Positions 1-10,763 are shown, counted from the first letter of the stretch. The stretch: 64,000 nucleotides of DNA from CAVUCH01 sp963763095 (GCA_963763095.1 CAVXNR010000018.1:1-64000); one strand, 5' to 3'. The notes: generated by a model from the sequence alone, not told the origin. Numbers and translations: made by a program.

Positions 1-110
1 CGATCGAGCTCCGCGCGGACATGCAGCCCCCGCGCGGCTGTGCGTCGAGCCGATGAGGCTGACGATGGTGTTGACGTCCACCAGGTGCGTGCCGCGCCAG
101 TTCATGGCGA
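1..110 (-). pseudogene. ISAzo13-like transposase fragment (cut by window edge)
   Basis: Read on the minus strand, these bases encode MNWRGTHLVDVNTIVSLIG followed by STHSRAG and, after a one-base frame change, LHVRAELDR. This resembles the C-terminal part of DDE transposases of the ISAzo13 group, where an NWRG motif precedes a TGLKVRAELD-like segment. The C-terminus runs off the left edge of the window and no N-terminal part is visible to the right. A second fragment of the same C-terminal region lies at 1547-1735. The family call is recalled motif similarity, not a search result. Confidence 0.55.
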
Positions 111-164
111 TGCGTAGGTGGTAACCTGTTCGATACATCGAACACCTGACGATGAGGTCGTTGC

Positions 165-1474
165 ATGACGCTCGAACCGACATCGTCGACGGCAACCTCG
201 ATCGACGCAATACAACGAAAACTGATCATCGGCATCGTCGTGGCGACGCTGCTGACATTGGCCGGCGTGATCGCCGACCTGGCGGGCGGCGGCCGCCCTG
301 ATCCGCCGACGCTGCGCGCCGCAGCTACTCTGCTCGATGGCGCCTGGCGATTCCATACCGGCGATGACCCACACTGGGCGGACGCCAATACAGACGATAG
401 CGGTTGGGAGACTTTCGATATGACTGCCTCGCCGGGCAGCCACGACGGCGACGTGGGTCTGCCCGACTACGTAGGCGGGTGGATGGCGCACGGTCATCCC
501 GGCTACCACGGTTACGCCTGGTACCGGCGCGCGGTGACGGTGCCGCCCATTACCGGCGTCGTGGGACATTCTCGGGCCGACCCTCGTCGAGAACGGCTAC
601 GAACTCTACTGGAACGGTCAACGGCTCGGCGGGTCGGGCAGGCTCGGCCCAGCCCCGCGCGTCGTCGGCACGCGGCCACTGCGGTTCGCGCTTCCCGCCG
701 ATGCGGCAGGCGCCCGTGGCGTGCTCGCTGTCCGCACATACATGCTTCCCAGTTCGGGGGATTCCTCAGACGGCGGCGGCATGCACAGCGCGCCCATACT
801 GGCTCCGCGGCCGATAAGCGACGCGCTCCACCGCGTGCAATGGGAGCGAACCATCGCCGGTTACATCGTCGATGTGATCGAGCCGATCGCCATGGTGGCA
901 CTCATCGGCTTGGCGCTCGGGTGGCTGTCTTGCAGCAGTCACAAGGGTTTCTTGATCTTTGCCAGCATCGCGCTTGCGCTGACGGCAGCCAGGCGCCTCA
1001 ACAATGCAATCGTCGCATGGACCGATCTGCAGAATCTGACTACCTATCAGTGGCTGGCGTCAGTGATGTGGGTACCTGCGGTGGCCGCCTGGACGTTGGC
1101 CTGGAACCGATGGTGCCTGCGTCCGTGGCGAAGCATAGATGTGTCGGCTGTAGTGCTGGCGGTCGCGGGGATTATAACGACGAGATCCAATCGGCGAGCG
1201 TGACACGCGGCAGCCGGCTCGCGTCGATAGCCCTGTTTGTCGTGATAGGCGCGCGCATTGTCCGCAGCGGACCAATGCGGATCCTGGCGCTCGTCACGTT
1301 AGCCTCGGTTATGGCCGGCCTGTTCGGCGGCGAGCTACTTGATCCGATCGGCGTGCCGGGCATCTGGTTTCCGTTCGGCATCGGCGTGTCGAGGACGCAG
1401 TACATTTACGCGATGGTCATCCCGCTCCTGGCCTTTTTCATCGTGCGAACCTTGCCTCCGCGAAGAGCGTCGAT
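165..1474 (+). pseudogene. Membrane sensor protein with N-terminal GH2-like sugar-binding fold, frameshifted
   Basis: The conceptual product starts at ATG 165 with one membrane segment (LIIGIVVATLLTLAGVIADL). A soluble domain follows with DGAWRFHTGDDPHWAD, DDSGWETFD and GYAWYRRAVTV, a pattern typical of jelly-roll sugar-binding domains of the GH2 type. The frame moves near 555-575, where VENGYELYWNGQRLGGSG continues the same domain. Several hydrophobic helices follow, and the frame returns near 1150-1200 for the last helices (YAMVIPLLAFFIVRTL). In related acidobacterial proteins this N-terminal layout usually precedes a SpoIIE phosphatase or kinase output domain. Here nothing follows: the reading frame runs into a tRNA fragment at 1482. 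A stop in one alternate frame lies at 1472-1474, so the end is uncertain. No catalytic domain is present. Confidence 0.5.
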
Positions 1475-1481
1475 GAAGAGT

Positions 1482-1538
1482 TGGTGGAAAGGGAGGGAAT
1501 CGAACCCTCGACCCCGGCATTATGAGTGCCGTGCTCTA
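1482..1538 (-). pseudogene. tRNA-Met/Ile(CAT) gene fragment, 3' part only
   Basis: The minus strand reads TAGAGC, an anticodon arm CGGCA-CTCATAA-TGCCG, a T arm GAGGG-TTCGATT-CCCTC, the 3' acceptor strand CCTTTCC, discriminator A and an encoded CCA. The anticodon is CAT. The 5' acceptor strand (GGAAAGG expected) and most of the D arm are absent. The match breaks off at about 1538, where GGGCCTGTCAGGGACC begins. The wider sequence (AGAGCACGGCACTCATAATG) is closer to elongator tRNA-Met than to tRNA-Ile2, but these cannot be separated from a 3' half. It cannot give a functional tRNA as it stands. Confidence 0.8.
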
Positions 1539-1735
1539 AGGGCCTGTCAGGGACCTATTGACGTAGGTCGCCGCGGCACGATGGGGTGAATCGTATAGTT
1601 CCAGTCGCCGTGGAACCGATGGCGTTCGAGGCGCACGGTCGCCAGCTGCTCGTCGGTCACCGGTGACATCGGCCGGATAGTGCCCGCGATCGAGCTCGGC
1701 ACGGACGTGCAAGCCGGCCCGGAGAATCGGTCCAC
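1539..1735 (-). pseudogene. ISAzo13-like transposase C-terminal remnant and probable IS end
   Basis: Minus-strand translation in two frames gives AGLHVRAELDR and then PVTDEQLATVRLERHRF followed by HGDWNYTIHP and a stop. The (F)HG(D/E)WNYT motif close to the C-terminus is characteristic of ISAzo13-group transposases as I remember them. The coding remnant ends about 10 bases from GGGCCTGTCAGGGACC, which abuts the truncated tRNA and may be the IS terminal end. Upstream of 1735 the similarity stops, so most of the transposase is missing. The overlap in content with 1-110 shows there were at least two copies or one rearranged copy. Confidence 0.55.
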
Positions 1736-1751
1736 ACTACGGCGTTACCCG

Positions 1752-2200
1752 TTACTCAACTTGCAGCGGACTTTCAGCGGCCGCGAATACCGACCGAGGG
1801 ACCACGACAACGCGACAGCCGGTATGAGCCTCCAACAGCGGTCGCAATACCGCGTCGTCCTTGCTACACAACGCGACCGACTCGACCAACGCTGTGGGGT
1901 AGCGCCGTCGGAGGAGTTCCGCAGAAAAGAGCGTCTGGCCCATCAGGTACATGCCGAGCCGAGACGCCTTCGTCTGCACAAGGATGGCGCGCTCTCCAGG
2001 CGCGATGTCGATCGTCTCGCTCCGCCCCAGCGATGCGCATATCCCGTTCCGGCAGGACGAGTGCGTCAACCCAGCGTCCGCCACAGGTTGCTGTTCGATT
2101 GACCAGGCAGAACTCTTCGAGCAGAAGGCCAGGACGCCGTGGTGTACCCGGTTCGACGTCCCGCTCGAGAACGCGTCGCTCCGCCTCAGTGAATGGCGAT
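1752..2200 (-). pseudogene. Hypothetical protein, frameshifted (two segments)
   Basis: The N-terminal segment (about 2200 to 2060) reads FTEAERRVLERDVEPGTPR, then GLLLEEFCLVNRTATCGGRW and VDALVLPERD. A frame change near 2055 leads to ASLGRSETIDIAPGERAILV, QTKASRLGMYLMGQTLFSAE and ALVESVALCSKDDAVLRPLL. Together they form a single soluble domain of about 145 residues ending at 1752. I do not recognise the family. The clear continuation of sense across the two frames shows it was one gene. It overlaps the 3' end of the cyclase-family gene upstream, suggesting a two-gene unit on the minus strand. No ATG is visible in the N-terminal frame, so the start is undefined. Confidence 0.4.
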
Positions 2201-3200
2201 GGGCGCCACAGTCGAGCCTGTGCCTCCCTTGATCTTCAGCGGCTGGACAAGGAGCGCGAACTCGTAGACCTGCTTGCCAGCCAGCTCGTCGAGCCTCAGG
2301 TTCTCGAGCAGGAAGATGCCGTTCACGACGAGCGCTATCTGATGCACCGGCAGATCGAGCTGCTTGTCAGGGTTTGGCAGAATCTCGACCGGACCGGTAT
2401 CGGCGCCAATCAGCAGCACGTCCTGCTTCGCAAGCCACTCGGCGGCGGCGACGCCGATGCCGGGCGAGCTGGTCGCATACCTCGCGTTGTCCACGCCCCA
2501 CAGCCGGCCCCAGCCGGTGTGAATGAGCACCGTGTCGCCGGCGTTGAGCGTCGCGTGCTCGCGTGCGAGCGCGGCTTCGATGTCCGCCACGCGGATCTCG
2601 TAATCCACGGGGAGCATCTCCACGCCTTTCAGGGCCGCAACGTCGATGAGCACGCCGCGCGCGAAGAGCGCGCCGATCTTGTCGACGCCCAGCTTGCTGA
2701 ATCCAGTGCGCGTCGCGGCCTCGCCGATCTTGACGCAGTTATAGAACAGGCCGTCGATTCCCTGATGCGAGAACATGTCCAGCTGCGTGCCGACCTGCCC
2801 GATCTCGGCGGTCACGATTTCTTCGTTGCTGTACCGCTTGTTGGTGCCGAGCGGGCCGTTCGTGCGCTTGGTGTAGAGATTGAAGCTCCGGCCAGTGAAC
2901 AGGGGCATGTCTGCCTAGAGCACGTGCCCAAGCTCCAACCACCCCGCTGTGCGCATCAGTTTCGCGGCTGGCGCGATGCTGCCTTGGGTCACGTGGTTTG
3001 CTGTGCTGCGCTCGTCGGCCGCGCCCCACTTCGACGGCAGCGCTCTGCGCCGGTCGGCGGCTTCCAGGACCGCGCGACGATGTCGGCGGCAAGGTGCAGG
3101 AGAACGAGCGCCGTGAGAAGAACGGGGCGGGCGTCGCGATTGGCCTCTCCTCGAAGGGAGGCGATCAGGCCCTGGCGTCTGAACGTCGACTACCGCAACC
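2186..3200 (-). pseudogene. Cyclase family (kynurenine formamidase-like) protein with in-frame amber codon
   Basis: The main open segment (2908 to 2186, 240 aa) begins MPLFTGRSFNLY and contains GTQLDMFSHQG, the counterpart of the metal-binding G-T-H-x-D-x-x-x-H signature of the PF04199 cyclase/formamidase family. It also has GDTVLIHTGWG and LLIGADTGPVE, which are typical of it. The same frame continues upstream past TAG at 2912-2914 as AAKLMRTAGWLELGHVL, exactly where family members read GHVLS-DMPLFTG, so one sense codon has become amber. Further upstream SKWGAADERSTANHVTQGS fits the family N-terminus. Beyond a frameshift near 3060-3090 a hydrophobic stretch (PVLLTALVLLHLAADIVA) could be a signal peptide. 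Family members hydrolyse N-formylkynurenine or related amides; substrate here is unknown. Decayed gene or sequencing errors. Confidence 0.6.
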
Positions 3201-3633
3201 GGCGCCGGCCGGCGAGAACACGAACCGCAGCGGCTGTCCGAAAAGATACCACCTGAATATCTATCGCTGAAGCCGCCGGCGATGGCGCCGGCCACGCGCA
3301 GTACCGTGACCATTCGTGTCGTCGGTGTCTCTGACGCCGAGGAAACATCAGCAGGGTCTGGATTCACCAGAATGACCGCTATCGGACCGGGACAGCCGGG
3401 GCCCAGGCCTGGCCTGGTAGGGTCGCCGCCCATGACGAACGCGGCGACGAGCCCGAGGGCCATTGACAAGATCTACTGTCCGCATATCAACCCCGGTCCG
3501 GCGGCGCATGCTCGCGGCACGCGGCGCCGGAGCGCCAGTCATGGAAGGCGCGCGGCGCGTCACCTTCGACACGCTCCGGTAAGCGTAATGATTACATCGG
3601 CGGGAAACGTGCGAGCGAGTCGGAAGAGAAAGC
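3201..3633. other. Intergenic stretch with no supported gene
   Basis: Open frames on both strands here have shadow-like composition (Arg/Pro/Ala-rich, no motifs) and no start with a good ribosome binding site. I see no RNA gene or repeat in it. Confidence 0.4.
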
Positions 3634-4000
3634 GTGCGCTCACGAGAGTATCGCGCTACATTTCGAGGTCGGGTGTCGAGGTTCACGCGCCGAAGGGAAG
3701 GGGGACGTCGTGCCGAACACCATCAGTCGACGACGTTCGTGGCCGAGCTGGCCATGTCGAGCGCGCCGCTGATCGTCCTTGCCCAGGAGAAGGACAAGAA
3801 CAGAACAAGAACAAGGACAAGAACAAGGACGAGAAGAAGAAGGAAGCCGAGGAGAAGAAGGACGAAGCGAAGGACGAGGTGAAAGACAAGGCCGACGACA
3901 GAGAGGAGGTCGTCGACGCGCCCGGAACCGACCACGCTCAGGACCGGCGGAGGAATCCGCAAGGACGCAGCCGAATCCACCCGGGAGCTGACCGAGCTCG
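3634..4000 (+). CDS. Small exported Lys/Glu-rich hypothetical protein, frameshifted
   Basis: A plausible secretion signal (AELAMSSAPLIVLAQEKDKN) lies at about 3735-3795, followed by a purine-rich tract. Read in the adjacent frame, the tract encodes NKDKNKDEKKKEAEEKKDEA and then KDEVKDKADDREEVVDAP. The charged alternating composition predicts a long helix or disordered tail outside the membrane. A frame change near 3800 inside the AAGAACAAGGAC repeat is needed to join signal and tail; slippage in that repeat is a natural cause. A later segment, STRELTELEARRSAGVQQHG, may belong to the same helix after another shift. Family not recognised. The 4000-4340 stretch downstream holds nothing I can support. 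Confidence 0.3.
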
Positions 4001-4346
4001 AAGCCCGCCGCTCGGCGGGAGTTCAGCAGCACGGCTCGCCCAGACAGGCACTTCGTGGGCTGTGACGCCCGTCGCGCGCAGGAGGGTGCCGTTCGGTCGG
4101 CGCGGGTGTGGATCAGGTAGCGCTGTGCCTGGGGTCCGGGGGATCAACGGCTACGCATTTGCCGCAGCGCCCCAGCTCCTGCCACTGACGCCGTGGTCGC
4201 ACGGATGGCGCGCGCCGCGCGCGGGTACCCCGTGCTTCCGACGTGCCCGCTGGCTGCGCTCAAGCCCTTCTTGTGTTCTTGGTCCCGTGCTCTTGCCTCC
4301 GTGCAACCGACAGCTTGATGTGCGTCTCCTGCGCCGGAGCTTCTAG

Positions 4347-6968
4347 TCACTGTACCCGTCCGGTGTCGGTCTTCCTGTTGAGCCAATTCAGCAGGAACGT
4401 AAAGCTCTTGTCTCCGGCGACGCGCTGGAGTCCGATAAAGCGTTGACCATCGGCGGTCACTCCGTACTGCGGCACAAAAGGGTTGGGAGCGATATTGGTT
4501 GCGAACAAGCGAGTCGGCGTCGTGACCGTGAGGTCTTTGCCCAATGCCACCCGGACGCTCATCATGGACCCGTCCGGACCAAGGTAGAACAGCTCGCGGC
4601 CATCCTGCCGCCAGTGCGGCTGCACGCCTCCGCCGCTTGATACCTGCCGTTTGGATGTGAAGGTCGGGAAAGAGGCCACGTCCACTTCCCACCGGCCCGA
4701 CTCGTCGGCGTGAAACGCGACCCAGTGTCCATCCGGCGATACGTGGACCTCATCTTCGATGTACGGTGTGTCCACGAGCAGTCGCGGCTTGCGTTCCCCG
4801 CTGAGGGGCATCGCGAACACGGCCTTGCCAAGGGATCGGAAGATCACGAACTGGCCATCAGCGGTCCATTGATCGACAACAGCCGGTTGGTCGAAGCGGA
4901 CGAGCAGTTCCTCTTTCCACTGCTGAGATCCTTGACGAAGACGGCAGGCCGACCGCCGTTCCGATTGGATGTGAACGCCAGCCACCGCTCGTCGGGTGAC
5001 CATGACGCATCGCTGTCGGAAGAGGGATCTGTGGTCAACCGGGAGAGATACCGCTCTTAAGATCGGCATCCCACAGGTCCTTGTTCCCTTGGGCATCGGT
5101 TTTCGCCACCGTTGCGCGACGACCACGAGGCGACAGCACCAGTTCCCCGTATGGTCCCGGCTCGCCCAGCGTACCCATAGCGAGTCCGCTGCGGTCGAAC
5201 CACGTTGGTGTTGACATCACGACACCTGTGGGCCGGTAAACGATGGTGCCGTCATCAGATGCGGAGATTGACCCGGGGCGTTCGGCGATTTGTACCTCCG
5301 GTCCCGAAAACTCTAATCGTGCGGAATCAAAGGCACGGACAAACACACCGGCACCGCGTTCGTAGATTAGGTGACCTGCGGCGTACACGGTCGACGAGCC
5401 GTCCTCCATCAGTCTCCTCGTACCCGAGCTGTCGAGGGCCGCGACGTACAGCGCGGGGTCATTGCGAACGCTCACCAGAAAATGTCGGCCGTCTGGAAGA
5501 AGCCGTGGAGCTTCAAACGCCCGTTGTCCCGGCTTCCACGGAAGCGTCGCGAGCGCCGTGGCCGTGCCTCCCCTCGCGGATACGCGGACGATGCGGCCCT
5601 CGGGCGAACCGAACAGAATCACGTCTCCACGCCATGTGCCGCGTTGTCCTGTGTCATACGTGTACATCGTGTCGGTTAGCACTCGCGAGGGCTCCCCTGT
5701 CAGGAAAGCCTGTTTGAGGGGTCCATCAGGGGAGAAGAACCCCCGTGATCTACTGTCTGGAGACCAGAACGGGTTGAAACCGGCCTCCGTTCCCGGAAGG
5801 ACGACCAGTGCCGCAGTAGCCATATTTCGCACGACCAGCTGTTGCCGACCTTCCACCGTCGCCTCGAACACGAACCACTGGCCATCGGGCGAAATCGTAC
5901 GGTGTTATAGACCTCGACCCGGATCTCGGGAGGCAGACTCAGGTCAAAACGGATGGGCGGCGATTGGACCACGACCGGTCGCGGCCAGAAAAGCAGCAGC
6001 AGCGCCGTCGCGGCCAGCGCGGCTGCTGTAGCTGCAACAGCCCACGGTACCCATAACCGGCGTCTCCGCAACAATGCCGTTGGGCCGACAGCCGCTCCCA
6101 CCATCCGTGCAGCTTGTGCCTGAATCCACTGCAGCTGCAGTTTCACGTCGTGCGCTGTCTGCCAGCGGTCCGCCGGTTCCTTGGCGAGGCACCCCTGCAC
6201 CACATGATCGAAAACAGGCGGAGCCACCGGGGCCAGCGTCGAGACGGCGGGCACGTCGGTTTCGAGAATCTTCGCGATCAGACTCGCCTGCGTTTTGGCC
6301 TCGAACGCGCGTTGGCCGGTCGCCATCTCGTACAGGATCGTGCCGAGCGCGAAGATGTCGGTACGCGCATCGGCTGGCGCGCCCTGCACCTGCTCGGGGG
6401 CCATGTACTGGAGCGTGCCGATGATCGTGCCCTGTGCCGTGCCGGTTCCGGGCGCGGTGGCGAGCATCGAGAGCGCCTGCCCGGCCGCGCCGACCGTGTG
6501 CTTCGCGAGGCCGAAATCGAGCAGCTTGGTGCCCGCCGCCGTGAGCATGATGTTCGCGGGCTTCAGATCCCGGTGGACGATGCCGTGTCGGTGTGCGGCC
6601 TCAAGGGCGTCCGCGATCTCGATCCCGAAGCGGAGTACCTGTGCGAGCGGCAGCGGCCCGCGTGCGATACGTGCGGCCAGCGTCTCGCCTTCGAGCAGTT
6701 CCAGCACGAGGTACTCGGTGTCGTGCTCTCGGCCGATGTCGTACAGGCCGCAGATGTGCGGGTGATTGAGGGACGAGATCGCCTTGGCCTCGCGCTCGAA
6801 GCGGGCGCGGAACTCCGCGTCGCTCGCCAGCTCCGGCGCGAGCACCTTCACGGCGACCTTGCGGTCGAGGCGCGTATCGCGGGCCTGATACACCTCGCCC
6901 ATGCCTCCGGCCCCGATCAGGGAGAGGACCTCGTAGGGGCCGAGCCGGGAACCGGCCTGCAACGCCAT
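4347..6968 (-). CDS. Membrane Ser/Thr protein kinase with C-terminal TolB/PD40 beta-propeller
   Basis: The start is ATG at 6968 (MALQAGSRLGPYEVLSLIGA). The kinase domain occupies about residues 10-270: glycine loop IGAGGMGEVYQA, lysine VAVKVL, catalytic loop HRDLKPANIM, DFGLA and APEQ are all intact, so the kinase should be active. One transmembrane helix (WAVAATAAALAATALLLLFW) near residue 350 separates it from an extracytoplasmic propeller with repeated WSPDS, SPDGHW and WTADGQF motifs, ending at 4347. Joining the propeller needs frame changes near 5890, 5040 and 4915. The ATG overlaps the stop of the upstream paralogue as TGATG, so the two are translationally coupled. This kinase-TolB layout is common in Acidobacteriota and is presumed to sense an envelope ligand; target unknown. 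Expected length about 874 aa. Confidence 0.8.
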
Positions 6969-9795
6969 CACTTGTCCACGTTGTCGAGCATCCAGATGCT
7001 GCCGGTGGCCTCGGCGACCGGCAGAATCATTCTGGTTCCCGACACGGACGGCTCTGCGAAATGCAGGACATCGGCCCAAATGCGGTGAGCGGGGCTGTCG
7101 AACTGGGTGATTTGGACGGGAGCGCCCGCCAAGGTTCCTCGCGCATCATCGAAGGGCAGTGCCCAGACGTTGAAGAGCGATCCGTGTCTGCGCCAGACGT
7201 ACAACAGCTTCCCGTCGGAGGACCAGCGCGGCTTGTCCGTCCAAATGCTGGGGTCAGTGAAGCACTTCCAATCGGCGGGGGTGGTGGATCGCGCGCTGCT
7301 CGCGACGACACACACGACGGCCCGTTCCCGAGCGACCGCGAGGAAACTGATCCAGCGTCCGTTGGGCGAGAAGCGAGCCTGCCACAGACCGTGCTTGGGG
7401 TCCCCGGCGACGAGCGTGGCGTGTTTGTCGGCGTGCGGGGCAGCAGCGACCGGCCAGAGCGAAAGGGCCGCGTTCTGCCCAGGTCGCGTCCACCAGCTAA
7501 CGAGGATGGAGTTTCCGTCCGGAGCCCAGTCGTGTGGTGCACCCCCTGTGGTCTGGGTGTGGACAACAGGATCTCGTCACCACCGGGGAGTTGACGAACA
7601 GCGGCCGTGCTGTCGGCCCCAGCGGCGCTCTCGCCGCCGCGTCCCCAGGAGTACACCAAGCGGCGGCTGTCCGGGGACCAGTGCGGATCGAAGCGATCAT
7701 GATTATCACGGGAGAGAACGTGCGTGCGTCCGGTCACCAGGTCTTTGATCCACAACTCCCACCTTCCCGTCCCTACGCCCGTAATGGCGTAGGCGAGTTG
7801 GCGGCCATCCGGCGCGAGCCCTGCGTACACGGGCAGGGCCATCGTCGGGTCGGTCACCGGCTCCCCAGCGCCTCTGATCCGGCCCGTGACCGCATCAAGA
7901 CGGAAGGACCAGAGGCGGATCGCTTCCGCCTTGGTCGTAAACGCGACCTTTTTGCCGTCGCGCGAGACCGCCATGCGTGCGTCTTGCCCAGCCCCTGCCG
8001 TCAGCTGTACGAGCGGGCCCGCTTTGAGCGTGCCCGCGTCCATGTCCAGCCTCCAGAGGTTGGACGACGAACTTGACAGACAGCTCGAAATACATCGCGG
8101 CCCTGGAAGCTGCCCACGCAAATTCACCGACCCTTGTGCGGCTATCTCGCAAAAGCGGTGGCAGCGTCGTCACTATCGGTGACCCACCCTCAAGCGCAAC
8201 GGTGTGGAGGGCCGTTTCTGGATGCGAGCGCGTCTCCCCCAGCAAGGACACCCGCCCGTCTGGATGCCACGCCCAGCCCGTCAGCCATGTCACGTCCGCA
8301 AGGAACCGCTCCAATACGCGTTTCGGTGGCGAGCCGTCAGTCCCGACAACGAATAGCGGCGCTACGCCGGCGGGTGCCCCCGACGCAAACAGGATGCGGG
8401 ACCCATCGGGCGACCACTTCGGACGCACACCGAAGGCGGCCAGCCGACGTTCAGGGCCACCGAGCGCGGAAACGACGAAGAGTCCACCGCCGTCGCGTTC
8501 TGACCGAAAGACGATCTGGCTGCCATCGGGCGACCAATCAGGCTCGGTGTCTGCCGCAGGCGATTTCGTCACCTGCACGGGGTCCCCGCCGCCCACGATG
8601 GGCTGGACCCAAATATCGAAGTTGCCCCCCTGATCCGACGCGTACGCGATAATCGCCCGTCTGGTGAAAACGTACGTCTGTTTGAAGGCCGGGAGCAAAG
8701 GTTAAACGCGTGAGGGGGCGCTGGACGACCGCCCTTACCGATGTGGCTGGCGTCTCCGTACGGCGTGCCGTTCTCCACATCCACACGCCGACAACGGCGG
8801 CGAGCACAACGACGGTAGCTGCCAAGGCGAGCACGAGGCGGCGCTTACGGGCGGGCACCAAAGTGGGGGTCTGACTGGATTGGGCGGCGGCTCCGTGGGG
8901 ATCGCCGTGACCGGTGCGCTGCCCGAGCGTGCGAGCGACTGGAGATCGTCGCGAAGCGCCTGCAGGTCGAGGAGGAGGTCTTGCACGGTCTGATAGCGTT
9001 GCGAGCGGTCCTTCCGCAGGGTCTTCGTCAGGATGCGCTGCACCTCCGCCGGGGCGTCGGGGTCGAAGCGCGCCACGGGCGCGGGCTCGTTCTGTAGGAT
9101 GGCTGCGAGCACATCGGTGCCACTTGGCGCGGCGAACGGGCTGCGCCCCGCCACCATCTCGTAGAGCAGCACACCGAGGGACCAGATGTCCGTCCGGGCG
9201 TCCACCGGCTGGCCACGGGCCTGCTCGGGTGACATGTACCAACGGTGCCCATCACCGTCCCGGCGTCGGTGTTCACCCCCATCTGCGTCGGGTCGGCACC
9301 CCCCGGCGCAGCTGCGGCGAGCTTGGCCAAGCCGAAATCGAGCACCTTCACGACCCCGTCAGGCCGGAGCATGACGTTCTCTGGCTTGATGTCGCGGTGG
9401 ACGATCCCGCCCGTGTGCGCGACGCTCAGTGCCGCCGCAACCTGAATGCCAATATCGAGCGCCTCACGCAGGGAGAGCTTGGAAGTAGTGAGTCGTTGCC
9501 GAAGGGTCTCCCCCTCGACGTACTCCATCGCGATGTAGTGTTGGGCCTCGTCCGTCTCCCCGAGCGCGTGGATCGTGCAGACGTTCGGATGGTTGAGTGC
9601 AGAGGCCGCCCGGGCCTCTTGTTCGAACCGCTGGATGCGAACGGGATCGCGCGTGAGGTCCGGGGGTAGGAGCTTGAGGGCCACCTTGCGCCCGAGCCGA
9701 AGCTCCGTGGCGAGCCAGACGTCGCCCATGCCTCCGGCACCGATCAGGGCGACCACCTCGTATGGGCCAAGCCGTGCGCCCGGCTGTAGCGGCAT
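6968..9795 (-). CDS. Membrane Ser/Thr protein kinase with TolB/PD40 beta-propeller (upstream paralogue)
   Basis: Start ATG at 9795 (MPLQPGARLGPYEVVALIGA). Kinase motifs: IGAGGMGDVWLA, VALKLL, HRDIKPENVM, DFGLA and, after a frame change near 9245, MSPEQARGQPVDARTDIWSL. A single transmembrane helix (LVLALAATVVVLAAVVGVWM) follows at about 8850-8790. The extracytoplasmic part has propeller repeats (EPDWSPDGSQIVF, KWSPDGSRILF, HWSPDSRRLVY, RWSSDGKLLYVW). Frame changes near 9245, 8870, 8690, 8060 and 7530 interrupt it, yet the residue sense continues smoothly across each. Total about 942 aa, ending DNVDK at 6968 and overlapping the next start by one base. The pair probably arose by tandem duplication. 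Five shifts in one gene could be real decay or indel errors; reads are needed to decide. Confidence 0.75.
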
Positions 9796-10084
9796 GTGCT
9801 GGCGGATTATACGCGGGCGGAGCGATCCGTCCTGCTGAGTTCGGCAGTGTCATCAACCCGAGCGGCGAAGCCCGTCGGCGCTCGGCACCCACGTCCCCCG
9901 CGCGCAGCGACGATCACGCGTTGAGCGCACATGAACGTCCGTGCGACCGGGACGTGCACGTGGTCGTTCTACCCGGTGTACCGGGTGGCGTCTGACGGCC
10001 GATCCGCTGTACCGAAAACCCGTCGGGATAATCAGACGCGTTCACTGATACTCTCCGCCGCTGAGCCATCTGCGAAGCGCCGAC
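9796..10084. other. Intergenic region upstream of the kinase pair, left border of mobile region
   Basis: No supported gene. It must hold the promoter of the kinase pair (minus strand). I searched it by eye for another copy of the tRNA-Arg 3' half that could mark the left end of the RT-containing element and saw none. Confidence 0.4.
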
Positions 10085-10763
10085 ATGAGCGATCTCGCCA
10101 GCCTGCTTTCGCGCGTTTCTTCCCGAAGGAGCTGCCCCCTCCGTTTAAGACGGTATCGCTGGGACTGTCGGTCTCCTCGTCCACGGCGCCCTTCGCTCAA
10201 TTAGCGAAAGGTATTCCTGCCGCGAGGCTAGCCCATCACAACCTTGCTCGCCCCGGGAACATTTACCGCCGCCTGGGACTGCCCAATCCAGCCAAGCATT
10301 ATCCACTCTGCGCTTTTATTGCGCAGCACTGGGATGAATTCGAAAGGGCGCTAGCAAAAAGCGCGTTGTCACTGAGCATTCCGACTCCGAGTGCAGTCGG
10401 TAGGGCGCTGAATCCATCCGTGGCAATCGGCGCTCTCGCCGAACACCGCATACGAATCCGAGCCGGGGACAACGCTACGTGGTTCAAGCGGACATCGCAA
10501 GGTTCTATCCTTCGCTCTACACCCACAGAATACCGTGGGCTCTTCACACGAAGGCTGTAGCAAAGGCCAACCACAGCATGGCCCTCACCGAAAACGTGCT
10601 TGACAAGCTCGTGCGTGACAGCCAAGACAGCCAGACCATCGGAATCCCGATTGGACCTGACACGTCACTCGTCATCGCAGAACTGGTGATGACAGCGGTG
10701 GATCATGCGCTGGGTTCTCAGGTCAGCCCAATCGGCTATCGCTTCGTTGACGATATCGAATTG
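10085..10763 (+). pseudogene. Defence-type (Abi/UG-like) reverse transcriptase, broken and truncated
   Basis: Start ATG 10085 gives MSDLASLLSR; a shift near 10115 leads to FFPKELPPPFKT, then LARPGNIYRRLGLPNPAKHY and FIAQHWDEFERALAKSALSL. A second shift near 10475 leads to the palm: QADIARFYPSLYTHRIPWAL (catalytic Asp in ADIARFYPS), TIGIPIGPDTSLVIAELVMT, and GYRFVDDIEL, where FVDD is the YxDD-type catalytic box. FYPS-YTH-IPWA with GxPxGPDTS is typical of bacterial RTs related to abortive-infection and DRT systems rather than group II introns; the exact subgroup is not assignable by eye. All sequence after FVDD (rest of palm, thumb, any C-terminal domain) is missing: from 10764 the same frame encodes a tyrosine recombinase. 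Not functional as it stands. Confidence 0.75.

Noticed and set aside
3348..3980. Long minus-strand frames rich in Leu/Phe/Ser across 3683-3980 as membrane proteins
   Set aside because: They are the reverse complement of the AAG/GAC-rich coding tract; the plus strand gives the more sensible Lys/Glu-rich protein.
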